Shown one piece after another: positions 49,783-59,017 of a stretch of 64,000 bases of DNA. The stretch lies in the NCBI RefSeq assembly GCF_014534645.1, contig NZ_JACVQF010000186.1, positions 62,001 through 126,000 of the forward strand, given 5' to 3'. This DNA is from Streptomyces griseicoloratus. GTDB taxonomy: Bacteria; Actinomycetota; Actinomycetes; Streptomycetales; Streptomycetaceae. A model generated the notes under the pieces. The model did not search any database, was not told the DNA's origin, and saw nothing but the letters and a program-made list of their open reading frames with translations. How positions within the stretch are numbered: the first letter of the stretch is position 1; the number at the start of each line of letters is the position of its first letter. The position numbers and the translations under genes were made by a program.

Positions 49783-52158
49783 TCACACCTCCTCGATCAG
49801 GGCCAGCTCCGCCCAGATCGTCTTGCCCGAGGGCGTGTGCCGGCTGCCCCAGCGCTGGGTGAGCTGGGCCACCAGCAGCAGACCGCGCCCGCCCTCGTCC
49901 CAGGTCTTGGCCCGGCGCAGGTGCGGAGCCGTGTGGCTGGTGTCGGACACCTCGCAGATCAGCGTCGTCGCGTCGTGGATCAGCCGCAGCCGGATGGGCG
50001 GGGCGCCGTACCGGATGGCGTTGGTGACCAGCTCGCTCACCACCAGCTCGGCGGTGAAGGACGCCTCCAGCAGCCTCCAGGCGGACAGCTGGTCGAGGAC
50101 CTGCTTGCGGATCGGGGCGACCAGCGCCGGGTCGGCCGGGATGTCCCAGGTGGCGACCTGGTCGGGGGGCAGCCCCCGGGGGCGGGCCAGCAGCAGCGCG
50201 ACGTCGTCGGCGGCGCCGCCCGGCGGCAGCAGGGCGTGCAGGATCCGGTCGCAGGTGGCGTCCAGTGAACCGGGGGAGGGCGTCAGGGACTCGCAGAGCA
50301 GCTCCCGGCCGGCGTCGGCGTCCCGCTCCCGGCCCTTGACCAGCCCGTCGGTGTAGAACGACAGCACCGTGCCCTCACGCAGTTCGAGCTCGGCGGACTC
50401 GAACGGCAGGCCGCCCACGCCCAGCGGCGGTCCCGAGGGCAGCTCGACCTGCCGGGGCGGGCCGTCGGGCGGGATCAGCACCGGCGGCGGATGCCCGGCC
50501 CGGGCCAGCGTGCAGCGCCGCGACACCGGGTCGTAGACCGCGTACAGACAGGTGGCGCCGACCTCGCCGGTGCCGTCGCCGCCGGACTCCTCCGAGAGCC
50601 GCACCACCAGGTCGTCGAGGTGGGTGAGCAGCTCGTCGGGGGGCAGGTCGATGTCGGCGAGCGTGCGGACGGCGGTGCGCAGCCGGCCCATCGTGGCCGA
50701 CGCCTGGATGCCCTGTCCGACGACGTCCCCGACGACCATGGCGACCCGCATCCCGGACAGCGGGATGACGTCGAACCAGTCGCCGCCCACCCCGGAGCTG
50801 GCGGCCGGCAGGTAGCGGGAGGCCACCTCCACCGCTGCCGTGGACGACAGCGACCGGGGCAGCAGACTGCGCTGGAGGGTCAGTGTCGTCTCGCGCTCCC
50901 GGGAGTAGCGGCGGGCGTTGTCGATGCAGACGGCGGCGCGCGCCGTGACGTCCTCGGCCAGCAGCACGTCGTCGTGGCTGAACGGGTACGGCCGCCGGTA
51001 CCGGATGAAGACCGCGACCCCGAGGGTCGTGCCGCGGGCCTGCAGCGGGACGGACATCACGGAGTGGATGCCGAGGTCCACGACCCGCTGCAGGCGGACG
51101 GGGTCCCACTTCCGCCGCAGTTCGGGATCGCCGGAGGGCACCGCGGCCACGATCGCGTGTCCCGCGAGCAGCGACTCGGCCTGCGGGGAGCCGGCCGGAT
51201 AGACGGCCAGCTGCCCCGGCTCGGCCACCGCCTCGGGGCACCCCGGGGTGATCGACCGGTGGGCCGACCGGCGCAGGCCGACCGGCGGCGCCGGCACGCC
51301 GACGGGCTCGCCGCCGCACTCCGGCGGGTCGAGCAGGTCGACGCTGACGAAGTCGGCGAGCGTGGGGACGCACACGTCGGCGAGCTCCTGCGCGGTGCGG
51401 GTGACGTCGAGCGTGGTGCCGATGCGCGCACTGGCCTCGTTGACCAGGTGCAGCCGCTCCCGGGCGAGGTGCTGCTCGGTGAAGTCGTGCGCGCTCACAC
51501 AGACCCCCCGCACCTGTCCGCCGTCGGTGAGCGGGGCGATGCGGGCGAGCCACGGGTGGGCGCGGCTCTCGCCGGGGGCCTTCATATGCGTGTGCATGTC
51601 GTACCGCCGGCCGGTGGCGAGCACCTGTTCCATGTGCCGTTCGAGTTCCGCGTTCTGCGGCCGGCCGCTGAGGTCGGTGGCCCGCAGACCGCGGACCCGG
51701 TCGGCCGGCAGCCGCATCAGCCGCGCCATGGCGTCGTTGACGCCGCGCAGCCGCAGCCGGTGGTCGAAGATCATGGTGGCGCAGGGCGACTGGGTCAGGG
51801 CCGCTCTGATCAGCGGGTCGTCCGGCTGCGCGGGGCCGGTGTCCAGCGGGGAGACGGCGAGCCAGGCGCCCGGACCGCCGTCCTCCGGTTCCGTGCGGGT
51901 GGCGAGCACCCACACGGACACGGTGTGCCCGTCGCGGTGCCGCAGCGCCAGCGTGCCGCTCCAGCGGTCGTCACCGGACCCGGGAGGCGTGCCCTCACCG
52001 CCGTCGGCCAGCAGTTCGGCGGCGGGGCGCCCCACGACGTCCGCCGCCGGATGGCCCAGCAGGCGGCGCGCGCCCTCGCCCCACTCCTGCAGCGTCCCGG
52101 CGTCGTCGATGACGACCCGGGCCGTGGCGGCATCCTCGAACGGGTTGACCGGGCTCAT
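49783..52158 (-). CDS. PAS-GAF-SpoIIE phosphatase-HATPase regulatory protein
   Basis: 791 residues from ATG 52158; GGAG lies eight bases upstream. Domains in order: PAS (about 15-105), a second PAS (about 110-225, MIFDHRLRLRGVNDAMARLM), GAF (about 235-405), PPM/SpoIIE phosphatase (about 420-650, with GGDWFDVIPL, VVGDVVGQGIQASATMGRLRTAVR and GHPPPVLIPP metal-binding Asps), and a GHKL anti-sigma-type ATPase (about 665-790, ELVVSELVTNAIRYG, DEGGRGLLLVAQL). Such proteins dephosphorylate STAS antagonists and can phosphorylate or bind others, switching stress sigma factors. No transmembrane segment is evident. It is divergent from the endoglucanase gene. Confidence 0.93.
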   Translation of the reverse strand: MSPVNPFEDAATARVVIDDAGTLQEWGEGARRLLGHPAADVVGRPAAELLADGGEGTPPGSGDDRWSGTLALRHRDGHTVSVWVLATRTEPEDGGPGAWLAVSPLDTGPAQPDDPLIRAALTQSPCATMIFDHRLRLRGVNDAMARLMRLPADRVRGLRATDLSGRPQNAELERHMEQVLATGRRYDMHTHMKAPGESRAHPWLARIAPLTDGGQVRGVCVSAHDFTEQHLARERLHLVNEASARIGTTLDVTRTAQELADVCVPTLADFVSVDLLDPPECGGEPVGVPAPPVGLRRSAHRSITPGCPEAVAEPGQLAVYPAGSPQAESLLAGHAIVAAVPSGDPELRRKWDPVRLQRVVDLGIHSVMSVPLQARGTTLGVAVFIRYRRPYPFSHDDVLLAEDVTARAAVCIDNARRYSRERETTLTLQRSLLPRSLSSTAAVEVASRYLPAASSGVGGDWFDVIPLSGMRVAMVVGDVVGQGIQASATMGRLRTAVRTLADIDLPPDELLTHLDDLVVRLSEESGGDGTGEVGATCLYAVYDPVSRRCTLARAGHPPPVLIPPDGPPRQVELPSGPPLGVGGLPFESAELELREGTVLSFYTDGLVKGRERDADAGRELLCESLTPSPGSLDATCDRILHALLPPGGAADDVALLLARPRGLPPDQVATWDIPADPALVAPIRKQVLDQLSAWRLLEASFTAELVVSELVTNAIRYGAPPIRLRLIHDATTLICEVSDTSHTAPHLRRAKTWDEGGRGLLLVAQLTQRWGSRHTPSGKTIWAELALIEEV

Positions 52159-52350
52159 CGTCGCCACTCCATTGCGCACACTCACAGTGAACAGGCGCGT
52201 CACTTGAGTTCCAGCCTAGTGCTTCCCGGGTCCGCGCGGACCCCGGACCCTCCGGCTCGGCCGGCCAACCCCGGTGCGCGGCGCAGTAGTCCGGTCCGGA
52301 CCGTTGACGGAGTGTCATGCCTGCAACAAACATGGCCTGCGATCCGCTGT

Positions 52351-52364
52351 TGGGAGCGCTCCCA
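52351..52364. promoter_or_regulatory. CebR box
   Basis: TGGGAGCGCTCCCA, the exact consensus of the LacI-family cellobiose/cellotriose repressor CebR. It is 45 bp upstream of the GH9 start codon, so cellulose-derived oligosaccharides should induce the enzyme. Confidence 0.93.
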
Positions 52365-52409
52365 TGCGATCGAGCGCCACCCACGCCACCTCCCCCGAGG
52401 AGCCCAGAC

Positions 52410-54653
52410 GTGAAAAGACGCAGAACCGCACTGCTGCCGCTGACGGCCCTGCTGGCGGCGGCCCTCACCGCGCTGCCCGCCGCCCCGGCGGGCGCGGACG
52501 AGACGGAACAGGTCAGGAACGGCACCTTCGACAACGGCACCGAGTCGTGGTGGACCACGAGCAACGTCACCGCCGACCCGGCCGGCGGCCGGCTCTGCGC
52601 CGACGTCCCCGGCGGCACCGCCAACCGCTGGGACGCCGCCGTCGGCCAGAACGACATCACCCTGGTGAAGGGGGAGTCGTACCGGTTCTCCTTCTCCGCG
52701 GACGGCACCCCCGCGGACCACGTCGTCCGGGCCATTGTGGGCCTGTCGGTGGCGCCCTACGACACCTACTACGAGGTCAGCCCGCAGCTCAGCGTCTCGG
52801 GCAACACCTACTCGTACACCTTCACCTCACCCGTCGACACCACCCAGGGCCAGGTCGGGTTCCAGCTCGGCGGCAGCGCCGAGCCCTGGCGCTTCTGCAT
52901 GGACGACGTGTCCCTCCTGGGCGGCGTGACGCCCGAGCCCTACGAACCCGACACCGGGCCCCGCGTCCGGGTCAACCAGGTCGCCTACCTGCCGACCGGG
53001 CCGAAGAACGCCACGCTCGTCACCGACGCCACCTCCAGGCTGCGCTGGCAGCTGAAGAACGGCGACGGCCGGGTGGTCGCCGGCGGCTGGACCGTGCCCC
53101 GCGGCGTCGACGCCTCCTCCGGGCAGAACGTCCACTCGATCGACTTCGGCGGCTACCGCCAGCGCGGCGAGGGCCTCACGCTGGTCGCCGACGGGGAGAC
53201 CAGCCGCCCGTTCGACATCGGCACCGCCGCGTACGAGCGGCTGCGCCTGGACTCCCTGAAGTACTACTACACGCAGCGCAGCGGCACGCCCATACGCGAC
53301 GACCTGCGCCCGGGCTACGCCCGCCCCGCCGGACACGTGGGCGTGGCGCCCAACCAGGGCGACACGGACGTGCCGTGCCGGCCCGGCGAGTGCGACTACC
53401 GCCTGGACGTCTCCGGCGGCTGGTACGACGCCGGCGACCACGGCAAGTACGTCGTCAACGGCGGCATCTCCACCTGGGAACTGCTGAGCACCTACGAGCG
53501 CTCGCTGCACGCCCGCACCGGCGAGCCGGCGAGGCTCGGCGACGGCACGCTCCGCATCCCCGAGAGCGGCAACAAGGTGCCGGACCTCCTGGACGAGGTC
53601 CGCTGGGAGCTGGAGTTCCTGCTGAAGATGCAGGTGCCCGAGGGGCAGCCGCTGGCCGGCATGGCCCACCACAAGATCCACGACGAGCAGTGGACCGGGC
53701 TGCCGCTGCTGCCGAGCGACGACCCCCAGAAGCGCGAACTGCACCCGCCGACCACCGCGGCCACCCTCAACCTGGCGGCCACCGCGGCCCAGGCGGCCCG
53801 CCTCTACCGGCCCTACGACCGCCAGTTCGCGGAACGCGCGCTGGAGGCCGCCCGCAAGGCCTGGGCCGCGGCCCTCGACCACCCGGACGTGCTCGCCGAC
53901 GAGACCGACGGCATCGGCGGCGGCGCCTACCCCGACGGCAGCGTCGAGGACGAGTTCTACTGGGCGGCGGCCGAGCTGTACCTGACCACGGGGGAGAAGC
54001 CCTTCGAGACGTACGTGCTCCGGTCCCCGGTCCACACGGCCGACATCTTCGGCCCGCTGGGCTTCGACTGGGCGCGGACGGCCGCCGCCGGGCGCCTGGA
54101 CCTGGCGACCGTGCCCAGCCGGCTCCCCGGCGCGGACCGGGTGCGCCGCTCCGTCGTCCAGGGCGCCGACCGCTATCTGGCCACGCTGAAGGCCCAGCCG
54201 TACGGCATGCCCTACGCGCCCGCCGACAACAGGTACGACTGGGGCTCCAGCCACCAGATCCTCAACAACGCGGTCGTCCTGGCCACCGCCCACGACATCA
54301 CCGGTGCCGCCAAGTACCGTGACGGCGCGCTCCAGAGCCTGGACTACATCCTGGGCCGCAACGCGCTGAACATCTCGTACGTCACCGGCTACGGCGAGGT
54401 CAACGCCCACAACCAGCACAGCCGCTGGTACGCCCACCAGCTCGACCCGGCCCTGCCGAACCCGCCGGACGGCACCCTCTCGGGCGGCCCGAACTCGAAC
54501 ATCCAGGACCCCTTCGCCCAGAGCAAGCTCCAGGGCTGCGTCGGCCAGTTCTGCTTCATCGACGACATCCAGTCCTGGTCGACCAACGAGCACACCATCA
54601 ACTGGAACGCGGCGCTGGCCCGGATGGCGTCCTTCGTGGCGGACCAGGGCTGA
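52410..54653 (+). CDS. Secreted GH9 endoglucanase with CBM and Ig-like domains
   Basis: 747 residues from GTG 52410, GAGGAG seven bases upstream. Signal peptide ([20 protein letters not shown]) cleaved near ADE. Next an N-terminal CBM4/9 cellulose-binding domain (about 35-175: [20 protein letters not shown]), then a CelD_N Ig-like domain (about 190-280), then the GH9 (alpha/alpha)6 barrel. Catalytic residues: Asp340/343 in [14 protein letters not shown] and general acid Glu727 in [11 protein letters not shown]. Also [17 protein letters not shown]. It cleaves cellulose internally outside the cell. CebR box upstream. Position and domain order fit the SCO0765-type cellulase, recalled from memory. 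Confidence 0.95.
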   Translation: MKRRRTALLPLTALLAAALTALPAAPAGADETEQVRNGTFDNGTESWWTTSNVTADPAGGRLCADVPGGTANRWDAAVGQNDITLVKGESYRFSFSADGTPADHVVRAIVGLSVAPYDTYYEVSPQLSVSGNTYSYTFTSPVDTTQGQVGFQLGGSAEPWRFCMDDVSLLGGVTPEPYEPDTGPRVRVNQVAYLPTGPKNATLVTDATSRLRWQLKNGDGRVVAGGWTVPRGVDASSGQNVHSIDFGGYRQRGEGLTLVADGETSRPFDIGTAAYERLRLDSLKYYYTQRSGTPIRDDLRPGYARPAGHVGVAPNQGDTDVPCRPGECDYRLDVSGGWYDAGDHGKYVVNGGISTWELLSTYERSLHARTGEPARLGDGTLRIPESGNKVPDLLDEVRWELEFLLKMQVPEGQPLAGMAHHKIHDEQWTGLPLLPSDDPQKRELHPPTTAATLNLAATAAQAARLYRPYDRQFAERALEAARKAWAAALDHPDVLADETDGIGGGAYPDGSVEDEFYWAAAELYLTTGEKPFETYVLRSPVHTADIFGPLGFDWARTAAAGRLDLATVPSRLPGADRVRRSVVQGADRYLATLKAQPYGMPYAPADNRYDWGSSHQILNNAVVLATAHDITGAAKYRDGALQSLDYILGRNALNISYVTGYGEVNAHNQHSRWYAHQLDPALPNPPDGTLSGGPNSNIQDPFAQSKLQGCVGQFCFIDDIQSWSTNEHTINWNAALARMASFVADQG

Positions 54654-54732
54654 GCCGCTGGTCCTCACCCCTGCGGTACCGCTCGAACACCGGTCTGACC
54701 TGCGCATATTTACTGGTCAGTACCCCGCGCGG

Positions 54733-54738
54733 TACCGT
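54733..54738 (+). promoter_or_regulatory. Putative -10 box of leaderless antitoxin gene
   Basis: TACCGT six bases before ATG 54745; no Shine-Dalgarno present. Confidence 0.4.
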
Positions 54739-54744
54739 GGGGGC

Positions 54745-54990
54745 ATGCCAGCTCTGAACGTGGAGTTCAGCGACCGCGAACTCGAGGACCTGCGGCAGAT
54801 CGCCAAGGAACGCGGTACGTCGATGAAGGCCCTCGTGCGGGAGGCCGCCGCCGCCGACATCGCCCGGCACCGGGCGCTGCAGGAGGGCGCGGAGGCCTTC
54901 CGCCGCTTCTTCCAGGCACACGCCGACGAGTTCGCGGCCGCCTTCCCCGACGACGAACCGCCCGCCAGGGGCGAGGGGCGGGCCGCCTGA
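54745..54990 (+). CDS. Antitoxin-like protein paired with Fic-type toxin
   Basis: 81 residues. The N-terminal 45 residues (LNVEFSDRELEDLRQIAKERGTSMKALVREAAAADIARH) look like a ribbon-helix-helix DNA-binding unit: a short beta strand followed by two helices, the CopG/MetJ pattern. An acidic tail (HADEFAAAFPDDEPP) could wrap the toxin. The next gene starts three bases after its stop. Leaderless -10 box present. Classified as antitoxin mainly by size, composition and neighbour. Confidence 0.7.
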   Translation: MPALNVEFSDRELEDLRQIAKERGTSMKALVREAAAADIARHRALQEGAEAFRRFFQAHADEFAAAFPDDEPPARGEGRAA

Positions 54991-54993
54991 CCC

Positions 54994-55371
54994 ATGGCAC
55001 AGGTCCTCCACATCGACGTGCCCTGGCTGCTCCAGCGCCATGAGGAGGTGCTGCCCGAGCAGCCCGTCATCAACGACTTCTCCGCGCTGGTCGCCGCCGT
55101 CGCCCGGCACCGCGTCGACCCGCCCCGGCTCGGCGTGAACTCCGACCCGGCCTGGCGGGCCGCCGCCCTGTTGCACACGCTCGCCGTGCTCCGGCCCCTG
55201 CCGTCGGCCAACGCCCGGTTCGCCTGCGCCACGGCCGTGGCGTACATGTTCGTCAGCGGTGCCGGCATCGACCCGCCCTACGGCGCACTGGTCGACCTCG
55301 CACGCGATCTGATCTCCGGCGAGACCGACGTCTACGGCGCGGCGGACCGGCTGCGCTCCTGGCAGATATGA
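54994..55371 (+). CDS. Fic/Doc-like toxin with altered active-site motif
   Basis: 125 residues, helical. The region HTLAVLRPLPSANARFACATAVAYMFVSGAGIDPPYGALVDLARDLISG occupies the position of the Fic motif HPFxxGNGRxA and its following helix. Here the catalytic His, Phe and Asn-Gly are replaced (RPLPSANAR), while the downstream Arg survives. It is annotated by analogy with Streptomyces fic-family toxins. Whether it can AMPylate or phosphorylate a target is doubtful. Translationally close to the antitoxin (three-base gap). Confidence 0.75.
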   Translation: MAQVLHIDVPWLLQRHEEVLPEQPVINDFSALVAAVARHRVDPPRLGVNSDPAWRAAALLHTLAVLRPLPSANARFACATAVAYMFVSGAGIDPPYGALVDLARDLISGETDVYGAADRLRSWQI

Positions 55372-55583
55372 GATCCGCCGCCGGAATGCCGAAAACCGCT
55401 TTCGGTCCAGGTGAGTTGCCGCGGAAACCGGCCCTCTTTCCACGGGCCGCGGATGTTGCCCGGGCGCCTTGTTGACCATGAGCGCCCTGTGCCAGAGTGA
55501 GGCACTCGAACACGCCAATCCCTGAGTCCTTTTCGGCGACCGGAACTTCTGTGTTATTTGCGCGTGGGAAGGAAAAGTTCTCA

Positions 55584-57197
55584 GTGCCCACCCCCCACCC
55601 CCCTCGTCCCCATCACCCCCCTGGCGAAGGGGATCCCGGGGAGTCCGACGAGATCCTGGCCGCCCGGCTCAGGGACCTGCCGGAGAGTGAGGCCGCCCGG
55701 TCCGCCGCGCTGCTGATGGCGCGGCACTGGCAGTCCGCCCACGACTACGCGGCCATCTGCCTGGCCTCCTCGGCGCACGTCACCGCCATGGTCACCGCCG
55801 CCGCCTGGCACCGTGTCCTGGACCGCCTCGCCCAGGGCGAACCGGCCACCGCGCTGCGCCCGCGCCTGCTGGTGGCCGTGCGGGACACGGTCCGGCAGTG
55901 GTCCGCCGACGACCGGACGTCCGGCGCCCTGCCGGAGCTGCTCAAACCCGCCGGCGGACGCGGCATGCGCGCGGCGAAGTCCCTGACGCCGGAGAACCGC
56001 ACCCTGGCCGCCCGGTCCTTCGCGTCCCTTCCCGGACCCGCCCGCTGTTTGCTCTGGCACACGGAGGTCGAGGGTGAGCCGATAGACGTCCCGGCGGGCC
56101 TGCTCGGCATGGACACCGACACGGCGACGGTCACCCTCGAACAGGCGCGTGAGAAATTCCGCGAGGGATGTGTGCACGCCCATCGGCAACTCGCGCCCAC
56201 CCAGGACTGCCGCTTCCACAACCGCCTCCTCGACGTCCCGATCCGCCGGGGCGGCACCCTGCTGCCGGACGTGCGCAGACATCTGGCGGACTGCCGCCAC
56301 TGCCGGCACGCGGCCGAACAACTCGGCCATTTCGAGCGGGGGTTGGGCACGCTGATCGCCGAGGCGGTGCTCGGCTGGGGGGCCCGGCGCTACCTCGACT
56401 CCCGGCCGGGCCGCAGGGCGCCGGGCGCGCGAGGCCACGGCGTCGCCCGGCACCGCGGCGGGCGCCCCGGTCTGCTGGCCCGGATCCCCGTGCCCGTCCG
56501 CCGCGCCCCGGCCGGTCCGCGCTCGCCGCGCTCCGTGCTCAGGGGCGTCGGCGCCGCCTCGGCGGGGGTGCTGGCGATCGTCCTCGTGGTGAGCGTGTGG
56601 TCGTACGACGGGGGCGGCGCCGATCCGGCCGCGTCCACCAGTGCCGTCGACGGCCGCGGCACGGCATCCGGCACGAGCCGTCCGAAGCCGCCCGGCACCG
56701 CGGATCTGCCCCCGGCGTCGGACCGCACACGGCTGCGCAACGTCGCCGCCGGCCTCTGCCTCGACGTCCGGGGCGAGCCGAAGGCCGGGGCGGGCGCACG
56801 GCTGGAGCGGTGCTCCCGGGCGTGGACGCAGCAGTGGACGTACGAGGACGACGGACTGCTGCGCAGCGTCGCCGACCCGGGGCTCTGTCTGGACTCGCGG
56901 GCGGACGCCGGAGTCGTCGTGCTCGGCACCTGCGCCGACGCGGGCACCGGGCGGGGCGACGACGTGCGCTACGACCTGACCGCGCAGGGCGCGCTGCTGC
57001 CCCGCTGGCAGAAGCAGCTCGCCCTCGCCGCCACCACCGGCGATCCGGGCGCCGACGTGGTGGTCAAGGTCCACGACGGCTCCACCGGACAGCGCTGGCG
57101 GACCGAGCCGGCACCGGCCGCCGAGGCGGCACTGTCACGCGCCGGCACCGACACCCCCCACCCCCGTCCCGCGCAACCGTCCCCGGCCCGCGCCTGA
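55584..57197 (+). CDS. Sigma-like / zinc-finger / TM / ricin-B lectin fusion
   Basis: 537 residues from GTG 55584 (GGAAGG about eleven bases upstream). In order: about residues 20-80 are helical and sigma-region-2-like; about 155-195 resemble sigma region 4 (SLPGPARCLLWHTEVEGEPIDVPAGLLGM); about 210-250 carry an anti-sigma zinc-finger pattern (HLADCRHCRHAAEQL). A membrane helix follows near 330 (GVGAASAGVLAIVLVVSVWS). The extracellular part is a ricin-B/lectin-type domain (LRNVAAGLCLDVRGEP, QQWTYEDDGLL, CLDSR, GQRWRTE). One protein may sense a carbohydrate outside and act through its sigma-like part inside. Function inferred. Confidence 0.75.
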   Translation: MPTPHPPRPHHPPGEGDPGESDEILAARLRDLPESEAARSAALLMARHWQSAHDYAAICLASSAHVTAMVTAAAWHRVLDRLAQGEPATALRPRLLVAVRDTVRQWSADDRTSGALPELLKPAGGRGMRAAKSLTPENRTLAARSFASLPGPARCLLWHTEVEGEPIDVPAGLLGMDTDTATVTLEQAREKFREGCVHAHRQLAPTQDCRFHNRLLDVPIRRGGTLLPDVRRHLADCRHCRHAAEQLGHFERGLGTLIAEAVLGWGARRYLDSRPGRRAPGARGHGVARHRGGRPGLLARIPVPVRRAPAGPRSPRSVLRGVGAASAGVLAIVLVVSVWSYDGGGADPAASTSAVDGRGTASGTSRPKPPGTADLPPASDRTRLRNVAAGLCLDVRGEPKAGAGARLERCSRAWTQQWTYEDDGLLRSVADPGLCLDSRADAGVVVLGTCADAGTGRGDDVRYDLTAQGALLPRWQKQLALAATTGDPGADVVVKVHDGSTGQRWRTEPAPAAEAALSRAGTDTPHPRPAQPSPARA

Positions 57198-57500
57198 CCC
57201 GCGGACGCCGGCCCGCACGCGCGGGCGTCCACGGGGTGGCCACGCGTGTGTGACCCGTGGGGCGGCGTCGGCCGGTGCCGTGGGGTTGCTCGGCGATGGT
57301 CTCGGCGCATCATGCGGCAGTGACGTGTCCGCGTCGTCGAGCGGGCACGTGGTGAGCCCGGCCCCGGTGCGGTCGCCGCGTGTGTGGATGTGTACGTGAG
57401 GGCGCGCCGCCGCGGTGCCTGGCGTGGCAGGGGCCGGGCACGGGCGGGGCCGGCGGTGCCCCGGGGTGTTCGCCTCCGAGGGGTGAGGCGCCCTGGTCGG
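57198..57500. other. 303-bp gap between convergent genes
   Basis: Besides the hairpin at its left end, the stretch is GC-rich, with no ribosome site or coding pattern; nothing else is seen. Confidence 0.5.
57203..57230 (+). terminator. Hairpin after the sigma/lectin fusion gene
   Basis: GGACGCC (57203-57209) pairs with GGCGTCC (57224-57230); an alternative inner pairing CCCGC/GCGGG also exists. It starts five bases after the stop codon. Confidence 0.65.
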
Positions 57501-58670
57501 TCAGGCGGGGGCCTCGGTGAGGTCGGCGGGGCCGGGCGTGGCCGGTGAGGCGTGTCCGGACAGGGCGAGGGTGAGGTCGAGTTCGGCGAGCAGACAGCGG
57601 ACGACGTGCTCGACGCCCGCCTGCCCGTCCAGGCCGAGCCCGTAGACGTACGGGCGGCCGAGGAGCACCGCCCGCGCACCGAGCGCGAGCGCCTTGAAGA
57701 CGTCGTCGCCGGTGCGGACGCCGCTGTCGAACAGCACGGTGAGCCGGTCGCCGACCGCCTCCGCCACGCGGGGCAGCGCGTCGGCGGCCGCGACGGAGCC
57801 GGCCACCTGCCGGCCGCCGTGGTTGGAGACCACCATGCCGTCCATCCCGGCGTCGGCGGCGAGCCGGGCGTCGTCCGGGTGCAGGATGCCCTTCAGCACG
57901 ATCGGACCGTCCCAGTTCTCCCGCAGGAACGCCAGATCCGGCCAGGTCTTGCCGGGGTCGGCGAACATGCCGACGAAGTGCATCACCGCCGCGTTCGGAT
58001 CCTCGTGCACCGGTTTGGCGAGCCCCGCCCGGAACGCCGGGTCGGAGAAGTAGTTGGCGGTGCCCACGCCGTGCAGGAACGGCAGGTACGCCTGGTCGAG
58101 GTCGCGCGGGCGCCAGGACAGCAGCGGCGTGTCCAGCGTGACGAACAGCGCCGAGTAGCCGGCTGCCTTCGCCCGGTCCAGGAAGCTGCGGGCCACCTCG
58201 CGGTCCTTGGGCCAGTACAGCTGGAACCAGCGCTCCGCGTCGCCCATCGCCTCCGCGACCTGCTCCATGGGCGTGCTGGAGGCGGAGGACAGGATGTACG
58301 GCACGCCCTGCGCGGCGGCGGCCCGCGCGGCGGCCGGCTCGGCGTCCGGATGCATGATCGACAGTACGCCGACCGGTGCCAGCGCCAGCGGGGCGGGCAG
58401 TGCGCGCCCCAGCACCTCGACCGAGAGGTCCCGCTCCCGTACGTCCCGCAGCATCCGCGGCACGATCCGCCGGCGGTCCAGCGCCGCCCGGTTGGCGCGG
58501 GCCGTGCTGCCGTTGCCCGCGCTGCCCGCCACGTACCCGACGGGCCCGGGGCCGAGCCGCTGCTCGGTGAGCCGTTCCAGCCGGGTCAGGTCGGTGGGCA
58601 GCCGCGGCACGGCGCCCGTCATCCCGTTCAGGTAGATCTCGTACTGGAAGTCCGCCCAGTGCTTCGCCAT
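57501..58670 (-). CDS. FMN-dependent 2-hydroxyacid oxidase/lactate 2-monooxygenase-like
   Basis: 389 residues from ATG 58670. Alpha-hydroxy-acid dehydrogenase TIM-barrel: PLALAPVGVLSIMHPDAEPA (FMN site), PYILSSASSTPME, FVTLDTPLLSWRPRDL, the catalytic His in VVSNHGGRQVAGSVAAADALP and GVRTGDDVFKALALGARAVLLGRPYVYG. The PxxLTRLERLTEQRLGPGPVGYVAG start resembles lactate 2-monooxygenase. It would oxidise L-lactate or another 2-hydroxy acid, and is cytoplasmic. The window also has lutABC, giving two potential lactate routes. Confidence 0.92.
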   Translation of the reverse strand: MAKHWADFQYEIYLNGMTGAVPRLPTDLTRLERLTEQRLGPGPVGYVAGSAGNGSTARANRAALDRRRIVPRMLRDVRERDLSVEVLGRALPAPLALAPVGVLSIMHPDAEPAAARAAAAQGVPYILSSASSTPMEQVAEAMGDAERWFQLYWPKDREVARSFLDRAKAAGYSALFVTLDTPLLSWRPRDLDQAYLPFLHGVGTANYFSDPAFRAGLAKPVHEDPNAAVMHFVGMFADPGKTWPDLAFLRENWDGPIVLKGILHPDDARLAADAGMDGMVVSNHGGRQVAGSVAAADALPRVAEAVGDRLTVLFDSGVRTGDDVFKALALGARAVLLGRPYVYGLGLDGQAGVEHVVRCLLAELDLTLALSGHASPATPGPADLTEAPA

Positions 58671-59017
58671 CCCGTACCCCGCCTCTCGTCGTCGAGCTCG
58701 CGCCGCCGCGACCATACTCGCCGGTAGGTCAGGCGGCCAGAGCGGGGGCGGACGGGCCTGCGCGGAATGTTTCAGGCCGATTGCCGAACGTGTGGATCAC
58801 GCCATCCAGCCGGTTCGGGCGATCAAGAACCGCCCGGATACGGACTTGGAACGTTCGAATTCCGTGACTTCCCGCCACTGATTCAACACGCAAGGTTACT
58901 GAAACGCATGGGGTCGAGGTGTGCTCCGGCGGCGGACTCGGCAGACTCGCGCTCGCCGTCCCGGCACCGACCGAGCCGGGCCGGCACACCCTCGAACCGA
59001 GCGGAAGGATGCACACA
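58671..59017. other. 347-bp promoter region of sti1
   Basis: No gene. Contains an AdpA consensus site at 58795-58804 and AT-richer tracts near 58850-58900 where a promoter is likely. Confidence 0.5.
58795..58804 (-). promoter_or_regulatory. AdpA-binding consensus match
   Basis: On the minus strand TGGCGTGATC fits TGGCSNGWWY at every position. It is 214 bp upstream of sti1, a gene known from S. lividans/coelicolor work to be AdpA-responsive. Function at this position is inferred. Confidence 0.6.
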
